Below are positions 19,961-32,555 of a stretch of DNA of 64,000 bases, piece by piece. The DNA is from Larix kaempferi (taxonomy: Eukaryota; Streptophyta; Pinopsida; Pinales; Pinaceae). Location: assembly GCA_027924585.1 (NCBI GenBank), contig BSBM01001067.1, positions 5,044,501 through 5,108,500 on the forward strand, given 5' to 3'. Position numbers and translations under genes: made by a program. The first letter of the stretch is position 1. Every line of letters begins with the position of its first letter. Below the pieces are notes generated by a model. It saw only the letters and a list, made by a program, of their open reading frames with translations. It was not told where the DNA came from and searched no databases.

Positions 19961-20109
19961 ATGTCGAGGTACTCTGCATGGAACTTGGAATAGGTTTTCG
20001 TACTCATCAAGAATGTTGTCAATCTGTTCCTTCTGTCAGGAGCTACACTGGTCGGTGACTCAACTGGTTGCTGCAGTCTTCCTAGAATGTTGCGGCTTGA
20101 TCATGATTA

Positions 20110-20560
20110 ATGCGAATTTTTGAGCATGATTGATGAGCTTCTTCGTCTGTTTAGCAGATATCATTGCAACCGTTGGTGTAGGTCATCGCTTTGGTATGTT
20201 GTACCGTTGATTTCGGATTCTGACAATCACCTTCTCAGGCCATGATTGATAACTTCCATGGCAATCCCACAAGTAAGGTTTCCCAAACAAGGTGTCGGCT
20301 ACGGACATTGGTGCCACGTCGCAAAGTGCTTCATCTTCAAAAGGCTTTATGAAGTAGACGAGTTTGCATTGTCGGGTGATTCGTAGTTCCTGTCCATCCT
20401 TCATCCAACCGATGTTGTAAGGCTGAGGATGTGGAGTGCTAACAAGACCTAGTTTCTTCATGAAATATTTAGAAACAAAGTTCTTCTGGATTCAGTTGCC
20501 CATAATCAGATGCAATGGATTATTTTAAACCCATATCTGTGTATGGAACAGGGGCTCTTG
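20110..20560 (-). pseudogene. E2 aspartic protease (inactive)
   Basis: The C-terminal half reads KKLGLVSTPHPQPYNIGW, LRITRQCKLVYFIKPFEDEA and LCDVAPMSVADTLFGKPYLW, typical of plant Ty3/gypsy proteases (usual D-x-x-L-L-G-R-P-W-x-x-D). The segment just upstream contains PLFHTQI and IQKNFVSKYF. The expected catalytic D-S/N-G-S before QKN is destroyed: its Asp reads Gly and a TGA follows. Confidence 0.75.
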
Positions 20561-21661
20561 TTCCTCCTCGTCGATGATAGTCGAGGCTGTTGGAGTGGTC
20601 GATGTCGATGTCAAAAGGGTCATTGCTTCTGGGTCAGATTCTACCACAGTCTTGTCGAACGTGTTGGATGTCGACACTTTTTCCAAAAAGGTCTTCCGAG
20701 CTTTGCATTTAGACGTATCATGCCAAGATCAGTGGTGGTAATCACACCATTTCCCGACAGGGGGTTGTTTTCTTCGTTCCCTTTTGTGAAAAGGATTTTT
20801 TCTATGATATGGCTTTGGCGTAGTTGGCTAATAATATTTCGACTTGTCGAAGTCGGTTGATGCCTTCTTATTGGGTGGTCTTCCTGACGGTTTAGTCGTG
20901 AAGCGTGATTTTCCCTTCTGTTTGGTTTCGAGTTTGTTGGCATAGTGGAATGCATCTGCTAGCGTGTTGACAGTTAGACACTCCATCTCCTGCTGAATGT
21001 ACTAGGATAATCCGTTCACATTCTTCAGAACAAATAATTTTTCTTCTTCTTGAACGCCAAGTCTAGCCATGAGTCGATAGAACTCGTCGGTGTAACTCTG
21101 TATAGACTAGTCTTTCCATTTCCTTAGCTGCTGCCACTTCTTATATTGTTGTTCAATGTATTTGGGCGGGTAAAACTCCTTTCAGATGTATTCGACAAAT
21201 TTATCCCATGTGTTTATGGGGTCTCCGCTTTTCTCCATCTTTGTCGAGAGGTTCTCCCACCAGCAGTGCACAGATGTTGATATATTTAAGGATGCAATGG
21301 TGATCTTGTCATCTTCTGAGAGTTGATGCATAGAGTAATAATATTCCAATTGTTGTACCCAATTATTGATGGATTCGACGGCAATCTTTCCTTCTAGATT
21401 CGGTATGTCCAGATTCATTTGCAATTTGAATGGAATAATTTTGTCAGAGTTAGATCTTGTCGGAAATCCTCCTGATGTCGAAGCAAATCACATGAGAATC
21501 TCATTGAACTGGGCAAACATCTCAGTTCGTTGTCGAGCCATCACTTGCTCTATGAGTTGTTGTGTCTCGTCAATTGCATGTCTATCGCATGTTTCTTCTG
21601 CCATCTCTAGAGGTAGTTTCTGCTTGGATTGTTGAGTTTGCGAGCGTGTTTGAACTGGCAT
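20561..21661 (-). pseudogene. E2 gag
   Basis: The likely start is the ATG at 21,661-21,659 (MPVQTRSQTQQSKQK), 61 bases after the primer site. The capsid domain is clear: MNLDIPNLEGKIAVESINNW, QQLEYYYSMHQLSEDDKITI and CWWENLSTKMEKSGDPINTW. It is followed by GRPPNKKAS and a zinc-knuckle-like KWCDYHH-SWHDTSKCKARK. Stops include TGA near 21,490 and TGA inside the zinc knuckle, each explainable by C-to-T at CGA. The C-terminal part near 20,580 is Thr/Ser-rich and then acidic. Confidence 0.8.
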
Positions 21662-21721
21662 AAGTCAGGTATCTTCGATGGAAGTGCCTACGCACAACTT
21701 AAGCACGAACAAAGCTGATGT

Positions 21722-21733
21722 GCTCTGATACCA
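21722..21733 (-). other. E2 primer binding site (initiator-Met tRNA)
   Basis: The minus strand reads TGGTATCAGAGC one base after the LTR end. This is the standard plant site complementary to the 3' end of initiator methionine tRNA. Confidence 0.9.
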
Positions 21734-21734
21734 A

Positions 21735-22281
21735 TGATCTGCACGTGCCCAGGTGCAGGAGGGGGACAATAGTCGATTGAATGAATCGACACTATTATGG
21801 CAAAAGCATAAGAATGAGAATAAGCAAATCAGGAATACACTATGCACATAAACATACATACACAGACAATATGCAAGAATGCAAACTGATTTCTCTATAT
21901 CTGGATGTAAAGATCATAAAAAAATGTATATTAAAATATTTTACATGCTTATATATAGTGCTGAGATGCTTGGGTGCCTTCCCGTTACATTCAGTTACAA
22001 GAGAAGTTAGAACGGTTTCGGAAGTTCAACCGTTACAGTCGACTTGAAGACAGAGAGACAATCTGTCGTAGTTCGACAGTCGCAAGTCGCAAGTCGATGC
22101 TGCATGTCAACGTCGCGAGACTATGGAGGTCGCCGAACTTGTTGAAGTTGTTGAGCTTGTCGAAGTCGATGACTTGTCAAAGTTGTGTGTCGAAGTCGAT
22201 GACTTGTCACAGTTGATGTTAGCATCCGACAATAATGCCAACTACTGGAATGGATCATTGTGGGAGGGATAAACCCTAACA
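21735..22281 (-). repeat. E2 5' LTR (about 547 bp)
   Basis: On the minus strand it starts TGTTAGGGTTTATCCC and ends TGCAGATCA next to the primer site. The minus strand has a TATATATAAGC box at about 21,948-21,958. A 33-base direct repeat beginning GTCGAAGTCGATGACTTGTC lies in two adjacent copies at 22,157 and 22,190. The partner LTR is outside the window. Confidence 0.75.
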
Positions 22282-23126
22282 TACTGTTTACACAAAAAAA
22301 CATGTAGAAATTATGCAGTTTGAAGCATTCTCCTATTCATTTTTTCCTAAGATGCCAAATACTGGTTGTTGAATCGAAGATTCTTCCATTGGGCGGACCC
22401 CTTCATTTGGTGACTCCTAGTAGTGACTGCACCGATTCATCCCAGACATCTTTAAAATTTCTTCCTTGATGATGTCCATAGTACCCATTATTTGTCTCAT
22501 GTTCCCTTCCATATCCTCTATTCGCAAATCAAAATAGGACAGCTAAGTCGAGATATATTTGGTTTCCTCGGAAACTATTGTCATTTCCTAGATTCCTCTA
22601 CAAATTTCTTTGTAAGCCCTCTAGAGGTTCTTCCTAAAATCCTACATACATCCTTTCATATAAGCATATACCTCCGACCATCCCGCCATGCCTTCTGCTA
22701 AAGAAATCAAGGCAAACGATTGAACACAAATCTCTTGGGAAAATGGGGGGGCCGCAACAGTAGAATGAAAAGAGAGAACATGAAATAGATCACGGTCTTA
22801 CCACTGCTCGGATTCCTGTGAAGATGAGACCTGTCCAGCCTATTTAAGTAACTGCCTCCATTCATTACCCTTCATTCTTCTCGAAACTGCCTTCATGGAA
22901 ACACAAATGAAACCTGTGCGAACGACTGGAAACGAAGGGACTGTCGGCATGATGCATTTAAGGCTCCTACAGAGAGCCACCCTTTTGGTATGGGGGAAGC
23001 CAACCCCATCATGCATTTCGCCACGCATCCCCATTGGGGGTGGGAAAGAGGGGAGCCCCGTATTCCTAACAAAGCAATTAACATCCAAGTTGATTCGTCC
23101 TAGTGAACACTTGAGAAGGGGGGTTA
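22282..23126. other. Unclassified interspersed sequence
   Basis: I see no coding sense, LTR ends or RNA gene here. A G-rich CATTGGGGGTGGGAAAGAGG stretch lies near 23,030. Confidence 0.3.
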
Positions 23127-23660
23127 GGGGATACATTTAAACACCTTGTCCTTGTTAGCATAAACCACTAATATAGGATTGTTCCTAACTCCTTGATTAG
23201 CTAGTTTGTAAATAACTCCATTTTTCTCCCTAATGACGTGATAATAAGAGATAGAGGGTGGCTTGATGATATGCATTATACGTTCATATATTCTACGACA
23301 TCTTGAGGATCCTACGACATAATATTGCCTCATATTTTGAATTACCTGTCTAGAATCTCCAAAGACCATCAACCTTGGAATTTTCAGAGTCGAGATATAA
23401 AGAGTCCAAGAAGAAGGACGAGCCATCCAACTTCATTATTGGTTTTAGTTCTTATTCCTCAAGCAAAAGAATTGACGATTTTTCCTCCTGGATAGAAAAT
23501 TATCCCTCCCGCACCTATCACCCCTTCTAAAAAAATACTTGGGCAACTCAAATAGTGGATTTTAGCCTTCTTATGAACCTCTACTCCAAGCCCTTTGGAA
23601 TTTATCCAAAAACCACCTGGTTCATTTGTGTTCCTAGACAATGATTGCACCATGCAATTT
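23127..23660 (-). pseudogene. RNase H-like domain relic (LINE-type)
   Basis: Two reading segments encode a decayed RNase H. The first contains FLEGVIGAGGIIFYPGGKIV and ends in TGA where the family has Trp. The second contains LKIPRLMVFGDSRQVIQNMR, SSRCRRIYERI and SYYHVIREKNGVIYKLANQG. Motifs GAGGIIFYPGG, NNE and FGDS fit the RVT_3-type RNase H carried by plant L1 LINEs or an unlinked RNase H relic. No RT sequence is adjacent, so it is a truncated fragment. Confidence 0.6.
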
Positions 23661-23869
23661 TTAGCCCCAATAGGGCCCTCATCTAGTCACTAGGTGATAG
23701 TCTTCAAAAAATACTATTTCCCTTCTTTAGGAAAATTGGAGCAAAATAGGTTGAGCCCCTCTCTTTTAATCATGTAGACTCCCTTAATGGTGTCAAAATG
23801 TTGAAGATTTTATCGAATTACAAGTTAATCTACTCCTGGTATGACCAAAATAGTTTTTGGGCTCCAAAC

Positions 23870-26595
23870 TTGTTATTATTATTTTTAATATAAAATATGT
23901 AATCTGACGTGGCATCCATATTTATGATGTGGCATGTCATGTGTAGGTGAAGTGGCACCGTACCCTAGGTGGACCATATGTGGTAGCTTTTGGTTCCACC
24001 ATGTCATACTCTCATCAATACCTCTATCCAAGTCATCGCATCATCCTAGATCCCCTATCAACATCCTTAGAATCATGTAGATGAATATTAGATCCCAAAT
24101 AAATCTAAGTCATTCGCAGTAGGGTGTTTCACCCGCCACCTTTTCCTTTTCCCCTCTGCAAGAATGGACAAAATCATCTTGATCATAGTTTCACAATTCA
24201 ATCCTAGTTTTTCACATGACCACCTCCTTTATCCCCATATGCGCAATTCTTTTTGCATGAATGGATGAGACATGCCACCCAAACTTGCATGAAGCAATCT
24301 CTACCACTCACGTCATCCACCCTTACATTAAACCGTAATCACTTCCATGTGCGTGAGTGGTCAGTATTGCGTGGTGGTAACTTGTTCAATCAATCCTAGT
24401 CATTTACGGGAGGTTCCCCGAAATATACCTGGTGCATCTCTTATCCCAATGACAAGTGTGGATCTAATAATGGAAATTACTAGGGTCAATCTGGGCCATT
24501 CAAAGCACTACCCCCTCCGATAACCTTCGATCACTTTCCATCCCCATGAATATTGAGGATCTTATCGCTCCAACATGCATGATCAATCAGGGTCATTCGC
24601 GACACATTATACTTATATCTTCTCCTTTTTCGTGAATGGCTTAGATTTGCCCTCGAAACTTGGTTAGGCTAATCTCATCCATTTGTGATAGACCACAATT
24701 TGAATACGTCCACTCAACTCCACCTGGATGCCAACTAGGAACTTTGACCTTGCTTTGGTCCTGCCACATATGCATCTGTTCGATGTGGCTAGTACATACC
24801 ACAACTCTATCCACGTGGCACAAGTGGGGCCTGCCTCAATTTTTTCCAATTTTTCATAATTATATAAAAATTTAATTATACAAGAAGGTGCTTATTAAGA
24901 AAGTACACCTGGACCTTTCCTCAAACCGGAAATTTCTCTGTCACATAACAAAAATAATTTTTTTTATTAATGGATATACCAATTTAAAAAAAATTGCCAA
25001 AATTTATAAACGTAATCTGCCATTCTCGCTGGTGGCCACAAGATCTAACTCATGGCTCTATAAGAACACCATCTGGTAACTAACCCTAAGATTTTCATAG
25101 AAGCATTTCATTGAATGCTTAATGTGTAAACTCTAATTTATGCTTTTAAATGTTGATTATAGACCATATAACCCCAATGTTGCAACCATGAGCTTTGATA
25201 ACACTATGTATTGTCCCCATCCATCATTCCGACTATAGGAGGGGGTAAATACGAATTTAATGTTTATAAATTTCGCCCCAATAGGCCATTATAAACAAAC
25301 AGATGCATGTGTAGTGCATGATTATAAAACACAACTGAAATTAAAACTATAACCACACACACGTCATGCATAAACAAGCATATTTGTCTCAAGAAGTAAA
25401 TAAAGTCATTTCACTTTTATAGACAAAGAGAATACTTATATTTTAATGGAAGAAGATCCAAGGGCTATGTAAGAGCGATTTTCCACCCAACCATAGGTAT
25501 CAGCTATAGATACCACTCCCAAGATGGACTATGAGGCCACTATGGCGAAGGGAACTCCTACAAGCTTCTTGCTCTTAGCCCAAAACTCATGTGTTGTCAT
25601 GCTTAGCTAAATTGTTCACAACTTAGCAATTATAGGAATCCCACTCAACCATCCCGACCATGGCACTCTCTTATGCTACCCCACATAACACAAGGAATGC
25701 ATTTCCCTTCATAGCTCCACATTTCTCTCAGGAAATACAACCCTTACAGTGCTTACCGGGGTGTGTAGATAGAGTCCAGTTTGATGTATGATGTTGGATA
25801 ATCTCCTATGACATTAATTCATGGCTTCTCAAGCATTCGAGGGTCACAAAAACACAATGGGTACATGTTACTATCTTGCCTAGTCTATATGCTCACCTAC
25901 AACCATCCTCTTTTCTCCAATGTCTGCAATTTCCCCTTCACAATTATAATTTCTAGTTATTTTCACAGTCTGGTAATGGGTAATGGAGAGAACACCATGA
26001 AAACTACATAGTGTAAAAATCTGCACGGAAAATGAGTGATAGACTCCAAAGGAATTGAGAGGATGGTTAAAAGACAACTAACATCAATTATGAGTGTAGA
26101 TGAAGGACTCTTGCGATTGTTATAGAAGTATATTCATCCCATGCTTCCATAACTACATGAGGATATTTTTCCCACCAACCTTAGAGATGCATTCAATGAT
26201 TGGATTTAATAAGTCAAAAGGAAATCATTTTTTCATTTAAGGCACATGGCAACAAATGGATGAGTTATATGGTTGACACTTGGTAGTAGGGATTTAATCT
26301 CCCATAGGCCCCGTTTTTTCTTCCCCTCTAGTGGAATCATAGCCCCTCTAGTGCTCTTTACGCAACCATCTTGAACCATTTTATTATTTTCTAGCATAAT
26401 ATTTGCATAGCTTTTGAATTATCGTGACAAGCCAACTGCATGGCCCATATAGAAATATTTTCATTATACATGCTTATCCATTCACTACTTGGGCCTTGGC
26501 CTTGAGCTTCGCACTAGGAATCTATACTAGCATATTTACATTATTTACATTATCTGATTTAATACATTCCAAGGTTCAAAACTAGGGGTATTACA
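23870..26595 (-). repeat. LTR-like repeat, copy 1 (about 2.7 kb)
   Basis: The right end reads GGGGTATTACA, i.e. TGTAATACCCC on the minus strand, a common LTR start. The same sequence recurs in copy 2 (26,596-28,753), in order: GTGGCATCC near 23,905, AATC...CCATTCGCGG units at 24,100-24,680, CCACAAGATCTAA near 25,038, TTGATTATAGACC near 25,150 and CATGGCTTCTCAAGCAT near 25,820. Copy 1 has about 500 extra bases at 24,840-25,030. The left boundary is approximate and no internal region was identified. Confidence 0.6.
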
Positions 26596-28753
26596 CCATA
26601 TTTTTTTAAATAAATATTTTTATGTACACCAACATGGCATCCTACTGACATGGCATGTTACGTGGAATGTGTTGATGTGGCATCATGTCCACTTGAACGC
26701 TACATGGCATCCTCTTATTCTGCCATGTCATACTTCTCGATTCCTACCTTACGTGCCATCGTGATTCCCTAAGAAACCCTTGCAGAAGGAATCTTGTGAA
26801 TGATTAGGATCTGTCAATCTTAGATCCCAAAATGATATGGGCCATTTGTGACAGTGCCATATGTGTCAGGTCTCGTTCTCCTTCCTTTGTGTGAATAGAC
26901 TAGATCTCGCAATCTTTTGGACCTGACTAAATATTAGTTGTTCACAACCTTACCCCTTTTGTTAAAGCCCGTTCACATTTTTGTGCATGAATAGTCACAA
27001 TTGAATGATGAAACATGCATGATCAAATCTCAGCCATTCACGGTAGCACATTCATATTAAGTCTCGATCACTTGGGATTTTCGCGAAAGGTTAGGATTGC
27101 CTTATCCAACTTGTGCGGTTTAATCCCAACCATTTGCAACAATGTCCCCATATTAACTCCTAGTCACATAGGATTTGTGTGAATGCTTAGGATCAGTTGG
27201 TGGTTGTTGCTCGATTCAATTTGGGCCATTCGCGGCAAGGTCCTCGTGACAAGTCATAATCATCCTTTTCACAAATGGTTAGATTTGTTGGTAGAAGGTG
27301 TTTGGTTCGATTTGGGACATTCACGTAGTGACCCCTCCGATTATCATCTAGTCGCTTGTACATGTGCAAACTATCGAGATGTAATGATCCAATGAGCCTG
27401 CTATATCATCCATTGATCATCTGATGATCCTACTGATAACCACAAGATCTAATCCCTGGATATGTTAAAAAACCATATGAGCAATTCAAAACAACGAATT
27501 TCTTATAAGCACTTTCTCAAAAACTTCTTGTGTAAACTCTGATTTATGCTTATAAATGTTGATTTTGACTCATACAGCCCCGATGTTGCAACCAAGAGCT
27601 GTGATAGCGCTTTCTAGCATCCCCATCCATCATTACAAATATAGGATGGGGTGGTTACAAATTTTAGGTTTCTAAATTTTGTTCCATGTATCCATAATTA
27701 GCATTCATAACTAATTTAATGCTAGTTAGCATTTTGTCTCTCTGCCCAAAACCCATTTGTTCTCATGCTTAGCCAATAAGCTCACCACTGAGCACTACTC
27801 ACACCTTGTTCAACCATCCCAACCATGGAAATATATTCTACCTCCCAACACTTCACAAGGAAGGACTACTCCTTCTTTGCTCAAGAGTCCCTCAGAACCC
27901 AATCCTTATAGTACTCTTCAGTTTGTGTATATAGAGTCCATTATGCTATATGATTTTAGAGAACTCCTGTAACATCAATCCATGGCTTCTCAAGCATCCT
28001 AAAGTAGCAAATAAATAATGGGTAAAGGTTATTATCTTGCCATACCTTGGTGCTCACCTACAACCATCCTCTTTCCTCTAATGTTTACAATTTTATCTTC
28101 ACAATGTTAATTTATGTCTTTTTTTATTTGGTAACCGGTAATGAAGAAATCAACTTGACGCCTCCATAGTGTATGAATTTTGCATGGAAAATGAGTGATA
28201 AACCCCAACGGAGATGAGAGAATCAATGAAAAGAAATTTGACATTAATTCCAATCGTAGAAGGAAGGACTCGTACAATATTCATAAAACCATATTCATCC
28301 CATGCTCTTGTAACTACATGGGAAGACTTTTCCCCAATCTCAAACAGACGTCCAATGATTGGATTTAACAAGTCAAAATGAGGTAAATGGATCTTTTAAG
28401 GCATATGGTAGAAATGGATGAGTTCTAAGTCTAACATTAGGCAAAAGAGGATTTAATCTCCCATAGGAACCCTTTCCTCTTCCCTTCTAGTGGAATCATA
28501 GCCCCTATAGTGCTCTTTACACAACCATCTTGGACCATTTTATTATTTTCCAACATAATATTTACATAGCTTTTGAGTCACCATGAAAAACCAACCACAT
28601 GATCCATATATAAATATTTACATTATACATGCCTAGTAATTCACTAGTAAGACCTTGACCTTGAGATCCACACTATGAGTCTTTACTAGAATTTTTACAT
28701 CATTTACACAATTTGATTTAATACATTCGAAGGGTTAAAATGGAGGTATTACA
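26596..28753 (-). repeat. LTR-like repeat, copy 2 (about 2.2 kb)
   Basis: This copy is directly next to copy 1 with the same order of motifs. It contains CCACAAGATCTAATCCC (27,440), GATGTTGCAACCAAGAGCTG (27,580), CATGGCTTCTCAAGCATCC (27,980) and the end GGAGGTATTACA at 28,753. Partial further copies end at 45,012 and 46,963. Sub-repeats resembling GGGCCATTCGCGGCAAGG recur every 60-110 bases at 26,850-27,330. No ORF of note is present. Confidence 0.6.
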
Positions 28754-28891
28754 GTTTTCCTATAGGATTTGCATTTGTTTCTATGAAATGGTGTGTGCAT
28801 GGATTTTAGGCATCCCATCTAGTTTGGGATTTACTATGGTGCTTGCATGATTTTTTAACCACAATGCAAAGTCTTGAGTGGAAATGGTAAT
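28754..28891. other. Left flank of E4
   Basis: A 138-base segment (TTTTCCTATAGGATTTGC...GTCTTGAGTGGAAATGG) lies between the LTR-like repeat and E4. The same segment follows the repeat at 45,013-45,150 and 46,964-47,095. Confidence 0.7.
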
Positions 28892-30187
28892 TGTTAAAGT
28901 TACAACATCATGAGTCATTCTCCAGGTCAATCTTGTGTGTCAAGATTGAGCCTTGTGTGTTGAGGTAGTGCCTTATAGGAGCCTGAGTTGGACTCAGGAA
29001 ACTTGGAGAAGAACTTGAGTTGGACTCAAGAATGGTTAAGCTTCATGTGTTGAGGCAAGTGCTTTGTATGCCAAAGTGATGATATTGTACAGTCTTGCTA
29101 GTCAAGGCTAAGGTGTTGTGTGTCAAGACAGATCCTAATGTGTTGAGGTGATGCTTTGGATGTCGAACCATGTATGGTGTGTGATGTACTACTAGCCATG
29201 GTTGAGATATTAAGTCTCCCCTAGGGACTGGCCACACCTAGAGTGAATTAATTTAGAATATCACCACTTGGAATGATAGTAGGACAATATGATCACGTCA
29301 TTGGGACAATCTCTTTAGTATATTTGATATGATAATTAAGCTGACGCATGTGGACCATGCATATAAGATAAGAGATAGAGATAAGATGTGATAATATATG
29401 AGAGAATTTGAATTGCACATAAAATAATTAATTAAGAGAGAATTTGAATGGTTAAACTTCAGTGAAGACTTCAATAAATCAAAGGAGAACTCAAATTGAT
29501 CACTACAGTGATGTTAACAAGAAATGATTAGTTGTGAGAGTTAACTAAGTAATAACAAAGAAGATCTAGTTAACTAAGTGTTATTGCATGATGACACTTA
29601 TGTTAAACTAAAAGACGACACTTATGTCAAACTAAAAGATGACACTTGAGTTGCGACACTTAAGTTAGCCACCTAACTAAGTGGGAAATATTTTAGTTAA
29701 GGGGCGAGTTCATCCTAAGACTCAGTTTAGTGAGTTAATGCACTGCATGCGAAGTGGGGCACTCTTCTTCATGAAATATTGATACATCTAAATGGAGGGC
29801 GAGTTCATCCTGAAGTCATAAGATAATAATAGAAGTTGATGCATGAGAAGAATATATAAATATGTTATATAAGATTGATGAATTCAATGTGGAGCGAATT
29901 CTCTTCTTCCTTGAAGGCAATGCACTTCACTTTGTGCGGGATATTATTCCGAGTCTCTCTTCTGTATCTTTCTTTTGCTCTATAATTGCACCGCGGGTGC
30001 TTGATGTAAAAGACATCCTTTGTTATCTATCAATATACTAAGGAAGGTTTTGTTGGGGTTTTCTCCCTCAAGTCATAGAGGGTTTCCCCTGGGTAAATTC
30101 ATGTGTTGAATGTGATTGCTTATGTGTATTATTGTTATTTTATTTCAAGTACTATTGCGTTTCCGAATTAAAGATAAAAAATTAACA
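28892..30187 (+). repeat. E4 5' LTR (1,296 bp)
   Basis: It starts TGTTAAAGTTACAACATCATG and ends AAAAATTAACA immediately before the primer site. The partner at 43,542-44,888 is collinear throughout, for example CTTGAGTTGGACTCAAGAAT, GGGCGAGTTCATCC and GGGTGCTTGATGTAAAAGAC. Motif GTGTTGAGGT recurs several times in the first 270 bases. Confidence 0.95.
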
Positions 30188-30199
30188 TGGTATCAAAGC
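30188..30199 (+). other. E4 primer binding site
   Basis: TGGTATCAAAGC directly follows the LTR. It matches the plant initiator-Met tRNA site TGGTATCAGAGC with one change. Confidence 0.9.
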
Positions 30200-30278
30200 T
30201 CAAGGCATGAAATATCTAAGTTTAGCAATCAAGCTTGAGCCTACATAGATCCTTAGTGAGCACAGTACTTGAAGAACA

Positions 30279-31110
30279 ATGGCTTCAATATTAGTGAGAC
30301 CAGAAGACCGTCTTGAAGGAACTTCGAACTTCAATATTTAGAAGCCCAGGATTTTGAATATCCTGAAAGAGCATGATTTGGATGGATATGTATCCATTGT
30401 TATTGAAGAACCTACTTATAATGCAGGGCGCATTACCTTCAAGAAGAATCAAGCCAAAGTAAAGAGAATCATTTATGATTATGTGAAAGACAACTTGATG
30501 CCCATGATCACTCCATTGAAGACCGCAAAGGAATGCTTCGGCACTTTGACAAATCTTTATTAGAAGAAGGTTCCCAATCAAAAGAGAGCATTGAAGAACA
30601 AGCTTCCAAAGTTGGAGATGGAAAAGGACGAAGATGTGGCTTCCTTCTTCACAAATATATCTCAAGTAAGAGATCAACTCATTAGCATTGGTGTGACAAT
30701 CGATGATGATGATCGCATTCAGACCGTTGTCGATGGTCTTCCATCTTCATGGGGGACATTCTTGGCTGCAGTAAATGGTCAAGAAGTGAAACCTAACTTC
30801 GAGAGACTATGGCATATATGCCTACAAGAAGAAGGGTGAATCCAGAGCAAGTACATTGCCTCCAAAGAAGAGAACCTTGCTCTTGCGGCATAGATTAAAA
30901 GAGGTAAGAAATATCACAATAAATTCTCTCATCAAAAGGAGAATGTTTTCAAGAACTTTGACAAGTCTAAAGTTAAATGTTTCAATTGCAATAAGAAGAG
31001 ACATTATGCAAGATAATGTCATGCAAAGTAGAGAGGAAATTTCAATGGTAGGTTTCACGCTTCTACTGCTACAGAAGATGAACCTACAAGTGACAAAGAA
31101 GGAGTACTAT
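30279..31110 (+). pseudogene. E4 gag (copia type)
   Basis: The ATG at 30,279 starts MASILVRPEDRLEGTSNFNI. Copia gag features follow: ILKEHDLDGYVSIVIEE, KKNQAKVKRIIYDYVKDNL, EKDEDVASFFTNISQVRDQL and VVDGLPSSWGTFLAAVNG. A zinc knuckle CFNCNKKRHYAR-C lies near 30,980-31,020. Stops near 30,340 (TAG for Trp), 30,560 and 30,838 and inside the zinc knuckle (TAA for Gln) break it. Confidence 0.8.
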
Positions 31111-32012
31111 CTTGTCTTAACCCTTTCTGGATCCATTACCACTAGTGTTGAGACATGGCTGGTAGACAGTGGCGCATCCAAGCACATGAATGGATATAGG
31201 AGTGTTGTCACAGATCTGAAGGAAAAGAAGTTTTCCAGTAAGGTGGAGCTTGGAGATAATACCACCGATTTGATCCAAGGCATTGGATCCACTTCTTTTA
31301 AGTTGGATTCAGGAGATGTACTACATGTGGATGAAATTATGTTTGTCCCCGGAATGGAGAAGAACCTCCTATCTGTTTCAGTTCTAGAAGATAAAGGATT
31401 CAAAGTTATCTTTATGGACAACAAAGAGCTCATGTGGCCTAAGCATGGAGACTTAAACTCATCAGTGATTGGATTTAGAGAGGGAGGTCTCTACAAAGTT
31501 CCTAGAAAACTCATTCAAACGATGATCCATGACACAGTCAATCCTTGTGAGATGTGGCATAGAAGGCTTGGTCATCTCCATTTCAAAGTGCTACCCTAAT
31601 TGCAAAAGATGGTGAAAGGTATACCCATGTTTAAATATGATTTTGATAGTGTTTGTAGAGGTTGCGCTCTTAACAAGAACATTAATAAGAGTTTTCCAGT
31701 TAGTGCCAAAATATCTAAAGGGATCCTTGACTTGATTCATTCTGATCTATGTGGTCCTATGTCTGCACCCTCCTTGAGTGATTATTTGTATTATGTGCTT
31801 TTCATAGATGACTTCTCTCACAAGTCATGGGTTTATTTTCTAAAATCAAAGAGTGAAGCTTTCAACAAGTTTCAAGAGTTTAAAGCATTGGTTGAGAATC
31901 AAGCTGGGAAGCACAGATCTAATAATGGAGTAGAGTTTGAGTCCCATGACTTCAATGACTTCTGTCGAGATGCAGGAATAAAAAGACAATTGGTTGTATC
32001 CTACAACCCCTA
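31111..32012 (+). pseudogene. E4 protease and integrase N-terminal part
   Basis: The protease shows WLVDSGASKHMNGYRSVV with the D-S-G-A active site (31,158-31,196), followed by EIMFVPGMEKNLLSVSVLED. The integrase zinc domain reads MWHRRLGHLHF...CRGCALNKN. The core begins DLIHSDLCGPMSAPSLSDYL, then FIDDFSHKSWVYFLKSKSEA and RSNNGVEFESHDF. The second catalytic Asp, in the usual R-S-D-N-G-G-E-F, is affected here (RSNNGVEF). The frame ends at YNP where E5 is inserted. One stop lies at about 31,599. Confidence 0.85.
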
Positions 32013-32014
32013 GC

Positions 32015-32198
32015 TGTTACAAACATAAAATAATAAATAAATATATTAATAATAATAATAATTTACTTAAAAGACATATCGCTTCAATGAAGAGGTGTTA
32101 AAAGGTCTATATAATGGCCAACCATTGTATTGTATCATCATCATCTTTAATATATCATTTTATCAAATATTGTGGGTTTCCAAATTTGTTGTACTTCA
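32015..32198 (+). repeat. E5 5' LTR (184 bp)
   Basis: It starts TGTTACAAACATAAAATAAT and ends TTGTTGTACTTCA. It contains an (AAT)n run near 32,046-32,062 and a TCTATATAATGG TATA-like box near 32,107. The partner LTR at 41,629 is longer mainly through a longer (AAT)n tract. Confidence 0.95.
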
Positions 32199-32199
32199 C

Positions 32200-32211
32200 T
32201 GGTATCAGAGA
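32200..32211 (+). other. E5 primer binding site
   Basis: TGGTATCAGAGA, one base after the LTR, matches the initiator-Met site. A purine-rich A/G tract with long A runs follows at 32,240-32,330. Confidence 0.85.
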
Positions 32212-32555
32212 AAAACAACACTTGGTTTTTAAAAACCACGGTTTTTATAAAAGAATAAGAAAAAAATAATTACTAGTGGAAAAAAAAAGGAAAAGAAAAA
32301 AAAGGAAAAAAAGAATAAAAAAAACAACACATTGTTTTTATAAACCACACGTGGTTTTACTTTTTAAAATCTTGATGGAAAATATACGTGTGTGAAAAGT
32401 TTTAAAAAAAAATGATAGAAGCATATATAGTAATTTAATAATAATTATTACTATATTTATTGATATTATTATTATTATTACACTTTTAATAATAATTATT
32501 ATTACTATTATTATATTTAGACATTCACAACAAAATTCCAACATCCACCATAACT

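Larger units (their letters stand above)
10868..22281 (-). mobile_element. E2: Ty3/gypsy retrotransposon, split by E1 and E3
   Basis: This minus-strand element has LTR 21,735-22,281, primer site, gag, protease, RT with RNase H, and integrase. Its RT is cut at 13,121/19,689 by E3, and its integrase C-terminal end is cut at 10,868 by E1. The remaining 3' part and 3' LTR are expected left of base 1. Domain order and the initiator-Met primer site are standard for chromovirus-type Ty3/gypsy elements, but I cannot see a chromodomain because of the E1 cut. It is inactive: protease, integrase and many codons are mutated. Confidence 0.85.
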
